Shown piece by piece: positions 19,946-30,866 of a DNA stretch of 64,000 bases. The position numbers were made by a program, and so were the translations under genes. The notes beneath the pieces were generated by a model. The model was given only the letters and a program-made list of their open reading frames with translations. It did not search any database and had not been told where the DNA came from. Position 1 is the stretch's first letter; each line of letters begins with the position of its first letter. Source of the stretch: Rhynchopus sp. YZ270_cl-10 (taxonomy: Eukaryota; Euglenozoa; Diplonemea; Diplonemida; Diplonemidae); NCBI GenBank assembly GCA_964035575.1, contig OZ037856.1:1054001-1118000 (forward strand), in the 5' to 3' direction.

Positions 19946-21157
19946 AAAAGCAAAATACCCCCCCTATGATAGCAAACCATCATACGCGACCAGAACACAT
20001 TTTTTCCTTTTATGGGAGACTTATCAGTTTTATTTTCTTTTTTGTTTTCTTTTTTTTTTTCTACGCTCACTACTATGTGAGCGGAAAGTGTCAACGTCGT
20101 TCACTCACCCAACCGTGCTCCGCAACACCACCACCCCAATATGGGAGGTGTGTGTGTGGAAGCGTTAACGCAAGAAATATGATAGCAGCTAAAAACGAGA
20201 CCTCGTCAATAGATACATTCAAATCACCAAACCTGAGCGAAAACGAACTACTAACTGGATTTGTAACAGAAAAAAAAATCAATAAATAGCCGCAGTACCG
20301 CAGAGCGCGAACGAAATAACTGATTTTTTTTCTTTTTGTAAAGAAACCCAATAAAAAACCGCCAGAAGAACGCCATCCAAATAGAAATATCGCATGAAGC
20401 GTCAACGCATCAAACTACAAGAAAGGGGAGGGTGAGGGAACGACGACACTTTTTTTTCGTTTTTTTTTTTTTTCGTGAGAAACTATTTTTTATGCCGTTT
20501 TTTTTTTTTTTTTTAATTTTTTTATAAATCGCTTTTGCGACTTGGTGGGAGAAAGGGTGGATATAGACAAAACGGGTTTGTGCAAACATTTTGGGGATGG
20601 GGTTTTGTTTGACTGCACAAAAAAAAATACAAAAAAAGTTGGTTTGCCGTATTTGGCAAGACTCTTTCTGGGGTGATCACTCATCTTACTAACTTCTTTT
20701 TCCCTTTTTTTTTTCTTCTAAGGACAGTCATCAATTCCCCCGAAGCGTGCAGTTAACCTACAATGTGGGTCCCAGAGCTACACAGTTCTCTAGCTGCGCA
20801 GCGAGCCAAATACCCTTCTTGTTCTGTTCCATGTCGCCTTTTGTCTTTCATGTGCATCTGATGTACATGGCCTCCCTTTTTCCCCCTCCAATTATTCTTC
20901 CTTTTCGGATGAGGCTAAAAGAAAAAAAAAAAAAAAGAAGAACGTAGCGTGTCGAAATATTGGTTCTCTCGCATTCAGGGTGCCTTTTTTTTCCCACTGA
21001 TTCGTCTCTCTCTCTCTCCATCTGTCAATTTTATCCCGTTTTTATCCCCCATTTTGAAATTAAAAAAAAAAAACGTCGTTCTTTCTCAGTGGCTTCCTCG
21101 TTATTCTCTTGGTCAAACAAAATCGAGAGGCGGGGATAGCAAAAAAATGTTTAGTAT
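19946..21157. other. Noncoding DNA
   Basis: T-, A- and C-rich sequence without a supportable gene. A short frame ending near 20289 has less biased composition but no recognisable domain. Confidence 0.5.
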
Positions 21158-21217
21158 AGTGGAGCACACTCTAGGGTGGCTACACTAATACAACCAAGTT
21201 TTCAAAATTTAAAAAAA
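21158..21217 (+). repeat. SL-A element (short form)
   Basis: AGTGGAGCACACTCTAGGG, GTGGCTACACTAATACAACC and AAGTTTTC plus A-rich tail. Nearly identical to the copies at 2517 and 41981. Confidence 0.75.
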
Positions 21218-21344
21218 GCAAAAAAAAAAAATGAACACAGATTTGTTAGGCACAGTCATCACGTCTGCGATATGACGTTTGTCTGTGTGTTCTATCAAAT
21301 TGTCATATGTAGGTGGGAAACAAAAAAAAAGTTTTTTTTTTTAA

Positions 21345-21385
21345 AAGGTGTAAGTAAGAAGAGGCTTAGAGTCATCTTTTAAAAA
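21345..21385 (+). repeat. SL-D stem-loop element, divergent
   Basis: AGGTGTAAGTAAGAAGAGGC, then TTAGAGTCATCTTTTAAAA. Confidence 0.5.
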
Positions 21386-21965
21386 AAATCTTTTCTTTTT
21401 TCTTTTTGAGCTCAGCTGAAATTATAGATCAGCAATTTACCCTATTTTTCTTGTTGGTTATAGCACAGTTATCCAAAAAAGGATGTGAAGGAAGTATAGG
21501 ATCGAAATCCTTTTTATCCTTAAAATCCTATGACCTGATAAGCTTCCCAACTGAGGTACAAGAACTATTACCCCCTACGCCTTTCAAAAAAAAAAAAAAA
21601 AAACTACATTATTTTTGTGCTCATCAAATCAGTTAGATTCCCCATTATTTTCCCTTAATCCTCATCCTCATCCCCACATTTCACTCCTCCCCCCCAGCCA
21701 TTGGGTTGCAAAATGCTTCGATTGTATTTTGGGCATTTACGGCACTTTCGAAGAAAAAAAAAATATTTTTTTTCAAAAAAAAAAAAAAAAGTCCTTTCGA
21801 GGAAATACACGAAAAGCCTCCATTCATTTTTACTGGGGGGGAGGTCGTAAAAAACCCATTCAAAACCCCAGTACATTTTTTTTTTTCTTTTTTACTGTGA
21901 AAGATTGGGCTACCCAAAAATCTTCACAGGGAGGCTTTTCGTTGTATTATACATTTTTTTTTTTA

Positions 21966-22073
21966 TATACTCCACCAGATTTTTACCCTGCGTATAGGTC
22001 CGTACAGGCATATACGGACCGTCCGTACACGCCTTTACGCGCCTATACGCGGGGTAAAAATCAGGTGGATACT
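21966..22073. mobile_element. About 108-bp inverted-repeat element
   Basis: The arms carry CCACC(A/T)GATTTTTACCC and GCGTATAGG in inverted order around GGTCCGTACAGG and GGACCGTCCGTACA. A sequence like its right end (AATCAGGTGGAT) recurs near 28830. Confidence 0.55.
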
Positions 22074-22090
22074 GCATTTTTTTAAAAAAA

Positions 22091-22127
22091 AGGTGACTAA
22101 GCAACGAGCTGCTTATGTGCATTGATA
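22091..22127 (+). repeat. SL-D stem-loop element
   Basis: AGGTGACTAAGC, loop AACGAGCT, GCTTATGTGCATTGA, then T's. Confidence 0.55.
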
Positions 22128-23942
22128 CTTTTTTCTTTAAGAAGGTGGGAAAAATCATTTTTTCGAGCAATCCCACTGCTGGTCAGAGGTGCTCAGTATA
22201 CCAAAAGATTGCAGCTGGTTTTGCAAAGTTCGAACAAGAGAGAGAGTGGGGGAAAAATAATTGAACTCTCATGTAAGAGTACGTCTTATGGGTCTCGTTT
22301 TGAGCCCTCTTGAGTTAGTCAATTGATTCTATAAAATATCTCAAAATGAAAGATGTTTTAAGAAATGGAGAAGAAAAAAAAAAGAAGACAAATTCACCCG
22401 GTAGATTAGAACGTCTATCGATCCCTGCTCGTTAAGAATATACCTAAAGAAGGGAAAACACACAACAACAACAACACCGTGATTTTACAACAAGAAGATC
22501 CACACAGTTCGTGTTGGACATATGCTCAAACCGAGAGATCAGTTTGATACTTTAGTCTTGTTTTTTTTCAAATCCGTCTTTTTTTTTTAGCTCTTTGCTC
22601 GCCACCCCCTCCCGTCCCTTTTTTTTTTCCTGTGTGGGTTCATCTTATATAGCAACTGTCTGACGCGTGTCATTATATTCCAAACGATATCCCCTTTTTT
22701 GCTTTTCTATAAAGCAAAAAAAACTATGGGGGTGATGAGTAACCCCCGCTGAATGTCTTATCGTTACGCTACACAACGAAAAGTGTGATGTTCTTTAAAG
22801 AAAAAATAAGAAGAAAAAAATAGGAGCAATAACCGAGGGATGTATGGTAAAGGAAGGGCAACCTTTTTTTTCCGATACACCCCCTGCAAGAAAACCCCCC
22901 GCGTCCCCCCACCCGCCCCCCCCCCCCCCACATTTAGATTATATTTATTCAAATTCAAAAGAATTTTATCAAGATTATTTCAAAAAGAAAAAAAAAGAAG
23001 AAAAAAAAGACCTGTGCGTTACGTTTCCCTACGTTCCCCCTTCCCCCCCTTTTACCCAAGCCCATCACCATGGCTTGGTTCTCTCTTTGCAATAGCGATT
23101 CGTGTTCAAAAAGTCTTTTGCTGAGTGCCAAATGAGCAAGAAACTCAAAGCGCTTTTTTGAGCAAGATTGGAGGAAAAAAAAAAATGAGGCTTTTCTGGA
23201 GGGAAAAAAAAATATGAAAAAAGCAAAAAAAAACAAACAAAAATGATACGGTATTTCCAACAACTCCCCACTAATTATTTTTTGCTGTACAACCACATTG
23301 TCCTATAGGCCAAGTGGCAACCCAGCCATAACAAAATAATGGGGAGGAAAAAATTTATTTCCTGCCTCGGCCCGTGATTGGGTCGGTTACTTTGTTTGAT
23401 TGCCCTCATAGTGAATAGTTCGAACCTTTGGATTTTTTTTTAGTGACAAAACCACACAAAAAAAAAAAACTCAAAGTTTTTGTTTTAGCTTTTTTTTTAC
23501 CCCCATCTTTTGAACATACATTTTTTTTTCTGACACTAAAAAAAAAAAAACAAAATCCAATGTTTTGCCGCCGAGCAAAACACGCATTCTGCTTACAAAA
23601 ATATATACGTTCATTTTTGCTCGTCTCCGTGGAGCAACTTAGTGAAGTTGACTCATCCCCCGTTCCCCTCAACTCGTTCCCCCTCCCTCCCTCCATTCCT
23701 CCAACCTCCGCTTCCATCACTTTGTGAGTGCGTTTTTTTGTTGCTTTGCTTTTTGCTTTACCTGTACCTCGTAGCCTATGAAGATAGGGCACGTCCAAAA
23801 AAGGTACAGGAGGAAAAGGACTTGGGCCCCCTTTTGCTTGCATTACCTTTCTTTGATTTCTTCACCCCATATCCCCATTCCCTTTTTGATTTCTTTTTTT
23901 TTCAACTTTCTGCGATGAAATGTGAGGAAAAAATATAAAAAA
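22128..23942. other. Noncoding DNA
   Basis: No gene or clear repeat copy recognised. Homopolymer-rich; a CACAACAACAACAAC tract lies near 22460. Confidence 0.5.
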
Positions 23943-24030
23943 AGGTACAAAAAAGGCTTCGGTCTACATTTGAGTGCAAAATCCGAGCATCTACTATAGG
24001 TGGGTGATTAGGTCATTGTCTACACAACAA
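23943..24030 (+). repeat. SL-B-like element, degenerate
   Basis: GGCTTCGGTCTACATTTGAG at the start, and GGTGGGTGATTAGGTCATTG then TCTACACAACAAC at the end, match the SL-B ends. The inner hairpin is unclear. Confidence 0.35.
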
Positions 24031-24044
24031 CATCCCGTTCCTCC

Positions 24045-24078
<34 letters not shown>

Positions 24079-24311
24079 GTTTTCTGTTTGTGGTTTTTTT
24101 TTTTAAATACCGTGAGTCTGTTTTGTGACTAGGTATCAAAATAAAGTGGCTTTGTCTCTAAGAGGAAATTTTTTAAAGAGGAGAGAAAAAAAACAAAAAA
24201 TCGGATCAAAAAAAAACAAAAAAAAAAAGATACGCGCATGATATTTCGTTCAAAAAAAGGGGTTATTTTCCTCTTTTTTGTGTGTGTGTGTGTGTTTTCC
24301 ATTCTCCCTAT

Positions 24312-24342
24312 AGGTGACTAAGCACGAGAGGCTTGGAATCTT
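24312..24342 (+). repeat. SL-D stem-loop element
   Basis: AGGTGACTAAGC, loop ACGAGAG, GCTTGGAATC, then a T run. Confidence 0.65.
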
Positions 24343-24910
24343 TTTTTTTTCTTTATTCAATGATTTTTGGCTCTTACCCACCCTTCTTTAGTTTTAAAAA
24401 AAAAATTCAAAAAAGATGTGACTCGGTTGAGGATCAATGCATCTTTCAAAATTTCTTCACATTTTCATTTTTTTAGAATTTTACCAATTTCTAAACAGCT
24501 GCAGCTTTGAAACAGGTGAGAAGAAGACTACAACAGTTTTTTTTTTTAAATGGATGACTCTGGGTGGGTGAGGAAGAAAAAAAGCGTTGACTAGCTGGGA
24601 GAAGAGAAAAAAAAGCAAAACACAAATACACCCCCTTCGATCTCTGGGTTTGCTTCACACAAGGAGTTGCTCCCTTGTGTTCCTAGTATTCTCGTGTCTT
24701 TTGTTGCTGACGCGTGGTAGCGAGAAGAGGACGTTTCGGACCACAAAATGGAAGCAACCTGAGATCGGATTGGGGGTGGCGATACACGTTGAAGGCGCGA
24801 TGATTTTTTTTCTTTTTTTCTTGCACTGAATTTCGAAAAAAAGCGGGGGTGATAATATTTTTCTTGCATGCACCTTTCATGCTACTCTTTCCTTTAGATA
24901 CAGGGCCCTG

Positions 24911-24948
24911 ATTCTGCCTCTAGTGCGGTGAGGCATTTTGCACTTTCA
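24911..24948 (+). repeat. SL-C fragment
   Basis: CTGCCTCTAGTGCGGTGAGG and CATTTTGCACTTTCA correspond to the 3' half of SL-C. It lies just before an SL-E copy. Confidence 0.4.
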
Positions 24949-24956
24949 TGTGCATG

Positions 24957-25010
24957 TGTTGACCCTCTCAAATACTTTCAATTCTGTGAACTGAAAGTAT
25001 ATGAATCTAA
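24957..25010 (+). repeat. SL-E stem-loop element with leader
   Basis: TGTTGACCCTCTCA, the ACTTTCA/TGAAAGT stem and ATATGAATCTAA. Including the upstream GTGCATG it matches the copy at 60317. It lies about 380 bp upstream of the third secreted-protein gene. Confidence 0.7.
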
Positions 25011-25100
25011 CTTTCAACTTTTCTTTTTAGAGCGCATCTTCTTGGCTTGGAACCCTGTCTCCAATGACTCCCATTTCATCTGATGAGAAGAGTAGGGTAT

Positions 25101-25220
25101 AGATGCAAACCACAGAATGGATGCAAAACTGCATGGTTGGGCGTCCACCCCCAGGTGCACTCGGTATTACTAAAGGTACGTTTGACGCGAGAGGGTTTTG
25201 TATTTCAAGGCAAGTTTTCC
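25101..25220 (+). repeat. SL-G repeat, degenerate
   Basis: ATGGATGCAAAACTGCATGG, GGTGCACTCGG, GGTACGTTTGACGCGAGAGG and TGTATTTCAAGGCAAG align along their length with the copy at 55013-55130. Confidence 0.5.
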
Positions 25221-25324
25221 ATAATTATGACTCTCTCTCTCTCTCTCTTCCATCACCATCCGCGAGGAAAACTTCGTTGTTTCGAAGTCCTTCATGTCTC
25301 TGTTCATCCGTTCACTTCACTTCA

Positions 25325-25357
25325 CATCCCATATCCCACCCACACACCACTATACAG
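25325..25357 (+). promoter_or_regulatory. Acceptor-like splice site upstream of the third secreted-protein gene
   Basis: CCCACCCACACACCACTATA then CAG, 35 bases before the start codon. Confidence 0.5.
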
Positions 25358-25392
25358 TTCTAACTTTCTAACTTCCTTCTTATCTTTGTATC

Positions 25393-26271
25393 ATGTCTCT
25401 GAAGATGATGACAATGTGCGTCCTCTCGACGCTGTCTTCTGCGACTGCCATGTACTGCTCTTCTGCATGTGAGGCGTGCTGCCCGAAGGGGCCGAAGGGT
25501 GAGTGGCTCACCCCCACTGAGAATGGTGACTGTGCCGATGCGTCTGACGTTATTGTGTGCCGCCTCACCACAGGAAAGTGCCTTCACGGAATGGGCGTAA
25601 ACCAATGTGATGAAGTTCCCCTTGCCCGTATTGAGATGGATGAAGTCATGGAGGGCGAGCTTCTGGACAACACCTTCCTCGCAGACGGCATGATTGGATG
25701 GAACAGCGAGCACCCCGAAGGCCACTCCGCACTCCACAACATACCCGCATACTACCACGGCTTTGCTGCCCTCATCCCCCACCAGCGTCTTCTCGGTGCC
25801 GAAACTGAGGTTCGTTTTGTGTGCCCCGCAGGTGCATCGGGTGACTGCGACGCTGTGGTTTTCCTGTACGAATGCTTTCCGTGCGCATCGGAGAAGGGGG
25901 GCATTCCATCGCAGCTTGCCGTGGAGGGGTTTGAGAGGTCGAACTGCGGACCCACCTTCACCACTGGAAAGAAGGACGGACGTGACCACCCGATGACCTC
26001 GTGGAGGAAGGCGGTGAAGCCGGGTCAGCAGATCAGCGTTACCACGAAGGGGTCTGCTGAGTGGGTTGCCTTCGCAATGGGACACGGCGAGCGTATGCAG
26101 TGCTCTGGCCTGACCCAGGGAGGCTGCGAGGACATTGCACTCCACGGGTTCTGCCAGTGGAACGGAGCCTCAAGCACCTGCGAGACAAACACCTGCGGAC
26201 CTCCCGCACAGTGCGCAAGCTCCACAGACTGCGCCTCCAAGGACTTCGAAGACGTTACCGGACTCTGGTAA
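25393..26271 (+). CDS. Secreted cysteine-rich protein, paralogue 3 of 3
   Basis: 292 residues; family not recognised. It has a short signal peptide (about residues 1-19, MCVLSTLSSATA), an N-terminal cysteine module almost identical to paralogue 2, a core whose central part (VRFVCPAGASGDC to IPSQLAVEGFERSNC) is almost identical at DNA level to paralogue 1, and a C-terminal module like paralogue 2, ending KDFEDVTGLW. The mixture of affinities indicates exchange between copies. The predicted product is secreted; there is no membrane segment and no intron. An acceptor-like CAG lies 35 bases upstream. Confidence 0.9.
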   Translation: MSLKMMTMCVLSTLSSATAMYCSSACEACCPKGPKGEWLTPTENGDCADASDVIVCRLTTGKCLHGMGVNQCDEVPLARIEMDEVMEGELLDNTFLADGMIGWNSEHPEGHSALHNIPAYYHGFAALIPHQRLLGAETEVRFVCPAGASGDCDAVVFLYECFPCASEKGGIPSQLAVEGFERSNCGPTFTTGKKDGRDHPMTSWRKAVKPGQQISVTTKGSAEWVAFAMGHGERMQCSGLTQGGCEDIALHGFCQWNGASSTCETNTCGPPAQCASSTDCASKDFEDVTGLW

Positions 26272-26610
26272 AATGGAAAAAGATTGAGGAAACTGAAAGG
26301 GGGGTGTGCCTGTGTCCCCATCTACCCCAGAGGCACATACACACACCCCACTATGAGGCTGAGGACACCCAGGTCCGTACTTCTTGCTTTTTTTTATTTC
26401 TTCTTTTCATTTGTGTTTTTTCCCCCTCCCCTCCCCTCCCCTTCCCTTTAGACAAAAGGTCTTGGCATGTACTTGGGTAGGCCAAGTCTGCTAGATGATT
26501 TTGTTGTTCTGAAAAAAGCTGTGTGCGCGCACGAAGAAAACGTACTCTCCCCTTTTAGACTCCACTATCTTTTCTTTTTTTTCTTTTTCTTTTTTTTGAA
26601 AAAAAAAAAA

Positions 26611-26695
26611 ATGTTAACCTCGAAAAATGGATGTAGGACAGTATGGTTATGCACCAAAGGTCACACTGTCATGAGAGGGCTTTTCAACGTCACAT
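26611..26695 (+). repeat. SL-G repeat, degenerate
   Basis: AAAAATGGATGTAGGACA, TATGGTTATGCACCAAAGG, CACTGTCATGAGAGGGCTTT match the SL-G copy at 55013. Confidence 0.5.
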
Positions 26696-26948
26696 TCTTT
26701 TATTTTTTTGTGACTGCATCCAAGAGAAGTCTACGCGATGCCAACTTCACCTTTTTTTATTTTTCCCTTCTTTCTCGCACCCAAACAATACACTTCCGAG
26801 GGGGGGTGAAAACCCCCTTTTTATTGTCTTTGGCTCTGTTGTGGGTGACGAAGTAGTGCTTAGGGTTACCCTTACCAAACCTTTTCCACACTATCATGTA
26901 CTCATTGTTAGTTTTCTATTTTGCAGTCGATTTTTCTTTTCTTTGTGC

Positions 26949-27011
26949 TTTCATCCGGATGGCTGGCATCGTACGCGGGTCAGTCGGAGGTGCCTGCATC
27001 AGCAACTACAG
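26949..27011 (+). repeat. SL-F repeat
   Basis: TTTCATCCGGATGGCTGGCA, CGGGTCAGTCGGAGGTGCC and TGCATCAGCAACTAC. Closely related to copies at 32699, 34934 and 35435. Confidence 0.7.
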
Positions 27012-27078
27012 TTTCTTTTCTATTCCGTTTTCTTTTCTCTTTGCTCTCTTTCGTTCTTTTTTTTCCTCTTTTTTTTTG

Positions 27079-29158
27079 CATCAGTCTAAATGGGAGCCAA
27101 TTACCCCCCCCCCCCTTAGGGGAGGGTCACTGTACTCGATAAATGCGATTTTTCCGATTTTGATCCTCAGAACCGCAGAAGTCCCCGAAAACTATACCAA
27201 ACCACCTAGGGGACCCAAAAAACGCACCAGCGCCCCAGTTTTGACACAGAAACACTCAGATGATGCCTGAAATGCAATTTTTAAAAAATGCCTACAGAAC
27301 TTGTACCTGCCCACCCCTGTAGATAGAGCAAATCACACATTCATCACGCCTCAGTGTGGGCCAGGGGCCAGAAAAGCCCCCAAAGCCACATATTTTCACC
27401 CCAGAACCTATCCCGAGGGGTACCCAGCCTGTTTCGGGGTGTTTAGAGGGACTTGGTGGAACTTAGAACCATGTTTCAAAAAGGGTACAAGTACTGTGCC
27501 AAGGGTTTTCCCACCCTAAGGTATCTGAAGCCGTCAAAAAGCGTGAAGTAGGCAATAAATCAAAAAATACCCCCTGAGGTCAAAAAAAACCACACCATAG
27601 GCCCATTTGGACCCCAAAAATCGAATTCCGCCCGGTTTTGGGCACTTTTGACCACTTCTGAGCGACTTTTTTGCGTTTTTTAAAAGTGACCACCAACTTG
27701 TACCTGCCCACCCCCCCTGTAGATAGAGCAACTCACACATCCATCACGCCTCAGTGTGAGCCAGGGGCCAGAAAAGCCCCCAAAGCCACATATTTTCACC
27801 CCAGAACCTATCCCGAGGGGTACCCAGCCTGTTTCGGGGTGTTTAGAGGGACTTGGTGGAACTTAGAACCATGTTTCAAAAAGGGTACAAGTACTTGGTC
27901 CCTTGAGAGGGCAAACCCTTGGCACAGTACTTGTACCCTTTTTGAAACATGGTTCTAAGTTCCACCAAGTCCCTCTAAACACCCCGAAACAGGCTGGGTA
28001 CCCCTCGGGATAGGTTCTGGGGTGAAAATATGTGGCTTTGGGGGCTTTTCTGGCCCCTGGCACACACTGAGGCGTGATGGATGTGTGAGTTGCTCTATCT
28101 ACAGGGGTGGGCAGGTACAAGTTCTGTAGGCACTCTTTTAAAATTGCATTTCAGGCATCATCTGAGTGTTTCTGTGTCAAAACTGGGGCGCTGGTGCGTT
28201 TTTTGGGTCCCCTAGGTGGTTTGGTATAGTTTTCGGGGACTTCTGCGGTTCTGAGGATCAAAATCGGAAAAATCGCATTTATCGAGAGATTTAACGTGCA
28301 GTGACCCTCCCCTACCCCCCCCCCCCCCCCCCCCCCCCCCCCCTTGAGGGTCATATTCGGGTTTTGGGGGTAATATAAGGGGGGGGGGGGGGTAATAGAC
28401 ACCCAAGGGGGGGGGGGGGTAATAGACACCTACCTGTGTACCTGTGTACATGTGTACGTGTGTACGTGTGTACGTGTGTACGTGTGTACGTGTGTACGTG
28501 TGTACGTGTGTACGTGTGTACGTGTGTACGTGTGTACGTGTGTACGTGTGTACGTGTGTACGTGTACCGTATTTGCGGGTTTGCGGTCTGACCTGAGGGT
28601 AAAAGGTGCTGGGAATGCTACCCTGGGTGCCGAAGGCAGGCACATTACATGTGCGGAGGGACCTACTGGAGCCCGAGCCAGTGAAGCCCCCTAGGAAACT
28701 GGGGTACGGATTGGAAGAGACCTTGCCGGTAGCCGGGAACCCTCCCTGGGCTAGTACAATGCTGAAGTGAGTGTACCCAGTACCCAATGCCGTGACTTCA
28801 CCGGCTAACACCGGAAAACACCGGCAAAATCAGGTGGATTATACATAAGTACATCACGGGGGGTAGGGAACAGATAGCGCCGCAGGCGCATGGTACGCAA
28901 CTTTTTTCTTTTTTTCTTTCCCCTTTTCTCTGCTTTCTTTTGATTGCACGAGCCGATTGCTCTCCACGGTGGGGTCACAGTGTGTCCACAGCAAATCCTT
29001 AAGGATTTCCTTCTACGTGGGGCCACCTAAAGGGGGGGGGGTAATAGACACTGAAAAATCTCGTATTTTCGGATTTTGGAAAAAGGGAGTAATATAAGGG
29101 GGGGGGGGGGGGGGGTAATTGGCTAGGGGGGGGTAATTGGCTCCCATTTAGACTGATG
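27079..29158. mobile_element. Composite inverted-repeat element of about 2.1 kb
   Basis: The outer ends CATCAGTCTAAATGGGAGCC and its reverse complement (29139-29158) are inverted and run on into CAATTACCCCCC. Inner arms of about 400 bp (27117-27525 versus 27905-28325) are inverted again. A roughly 205-bp module starting CTTGTACCTGCCCACCCC occurs three times: 27300-27495 and 27690-27895 direct, and 27905-28125 inverted. The right part adds a 30-base C run (28315-28344), GGGTAATAGACACC repeats, an 8-bp minisatellite and a CGCAGGCGCATGGTACGC module. No coding capacity. Confidence 0.65.
28435..28562 (+). repeat. 8-bp tandem repeat TGTGTACG, 16 copies
   Basis: Two variant units followed by fourteen perfect TGTGTACG units. 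Alternating purine-pyrimidine for most of its length. Tyr/Thr/Val-His frames across it are artefacts. Confidence 0.95.
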
Positions 29159-29235
29159 AAAAAATGTGTTCTATAAGCACATGATCGCCTTCACGGCACG
29201 TAGCTACCTGAGTACAAAAAAAATTTTTTATTTAA

Positions 29236-29304
29236 AGTGGAGATTGCACAACATGTGGCAACACAACCGAGGTAATTACACTACAGCAATTTTTCAAAAA
29301 AAAA
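29236..29304 (+). repeat. SL-A element (long form)
   Basis: AGTGGAGATTGCACAAC, GTGGCAACACAACCGAGG, TAATTACACTACAGCAA, TTTTTC and an A run. Confidence 0.75.
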
Positions 29305-29627
29305 GGTGGTATTAGAAACCGTCTACAGTGGTGTGGTTGAATGTCGCATAGTACACCGTAAAGACTTTGTAGAAACTTGGTCGGGGTTTTTTCACCTCTT
29401 ATATTTGGCCGCGACCTTTTTACCAATGTGAACACTTTGTAAAAACTTGCGCTTCGATCGCGTCAAAGCAGGAAAAATATGTTATATGGGCCCGGCAGGT
29501 TGAAATCGGTTTTGGAGTGACCTTCGCCTGAGCTGAGTTTTGCTCGTTATTATTCTGCGTGCGTTTTCGCCTAGCTTTCTTCTTTTTTTTCTTTTTCTTC
29601 TTCTTTTTCCAATGGAAAAAAGGGAAC

Positions 29628-29662
29628 TGTGGCACACTAATACAACCAAGTTTTCAAAAAAG
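29628..29662 (+). repeat. SL-A fragment (3' end)
   Basis: GGCACACTAATACAACCAAG, TTTTC and an A run, matching the 3' half of the short form. Confidence 0.55.
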
Positions 29663-29742
29663 AGGATGATTGTTATTACAACAAACAAAAAAAATCCCCC
29701 CCAGAGTCTCTTTGGTGCAGTTAAAATCCACGTTGATAACTA

Positions 29743-29772
29743 TGCACAGAGAGGCTTAGGATCATTTTTACC
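29743..29772 (+). repeat. SL-D fragment
   Basis: GCACAGAGAGGCTTAGGATC ATTTTTA-type sequence, the 3' half of SL-D. Confidence 0.4.
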
Positions 29773-30219
29773 CAACTTTTTTCTATTCCAACAAAATCTC
29801 CCCCTTTTTTTCTCCGCTCCATCTCTCCAGGCATGGCTGTGTAACTTAAGTCACTTAAGTCATGTTTGGTTATCGCCCTTTTTTTTTTTTTTGTCCACAA
29901 AACGAAAATTTGCTAGATTGACACCCACACCTATTGCGTGCTTTTAACAAAATAATAAAAACAAAAAAAAAAGCACATAGTCTTACCAAAAAAAGGGAGA
30001 AATACTAAGTTAGCGAAGACTGTTTGCAATGTCGCGACAGAAAAAAAAAAAAAATTATAATCAAAAACAACTAAACTGTCTGTACATGCACGTTCGCTCC
30101 CTCGTTCCCTCCCTCTCTCTCCCTCTCCCCTGCCCTCATCTCGCCCCACCCTTCCACACGTTGCCCCGTGAGAAGATTTTTTTTTTTGACTTTTTTAACT
30201 TCTCGCTTTTCTTTTGTCA

Positions 30220-30252
30220 GGTGACTAAGCGAAGACTTAGGTTGCCAAACCT
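30220..30252 (+). repeat. SL-D stem-loop element, divergent
   Basis: AGGTGACTAAGCGAAGACTT then AGGTTGCCAAACC. Confidence 0.5.
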
Positions 30253-30791
30253 TTCCCATCAAATATGTGTGTTGTGCGAGGAGGCAGAGTCACATCATTA
30301 TTTTTTTTCTTTCTCTCCCGTCTCCAACGATCCCCAACAGCGACCGTGTTTGTCAAACCAACCATCACAGTCAGCTGGAGTGTTTGATACAAAATTTAAA
30401 AAGGTCTTTTTCTCTCTCTCTCCTGCGCAAGAGATCTCGTAAAAGTATCAAACCCCCCCTATCTTACAAAAGAAAACCCACCCGTTCCGTCGATGTAAAA
30501 AACTATGCTTTTTTATTGTCGCGCATGAACGTCTCTGGTTCCGCCTATGAGAGAGATCCTTGCAGGGCTTTTTTTTTTCTTCTGGAATCCCTTCCCCCCC
30601 TGGCGTACACGGTCACACACCAAAGGTACACTAGATTTGTTTTGTATTTTAACTTACATTTTTTCTGAAAATGTTTCACTCTGCATACCAGTAGGGTGGA
30701 AACAGGACAAAAAACAACACGTGGGAACTTTCGTTGAATAGAGGAAACAGTATGCTTGCTTCGGTAGGTTACAGTGAAAAAAAAATAATAT

Positions 30792-30866
30792 GCGTGGAGC
30801 TCACACGAAAAGAGAGCGAGGTGTCTACACGTTATCAATTATTCAAAACAAAAAGAAAAAAAAAAA
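30792..30866 (+). repeat. SL-A stem-loop element with CGTG/CACG stem
   Basis: GCGTGGAGCTCACACG, GAGAGCGAGGTGTCTACACG, TTATCAATTATTC and an A-rich tail. Sister of the copy at 10038. It is preceded by CTTCGGTAGGTTACAGTG, also seen at 35933. Confidence 0.65.

Noticed and set aside
28430-28811. Open frames with Thr-His-Val-Tyr repeats over the 8-bp array, and frames in the surrounding C/G-rich arms
   Set aside because: They are products of the minisatellite and inverted modules; near-identical frames appear in each module copy in both directions.
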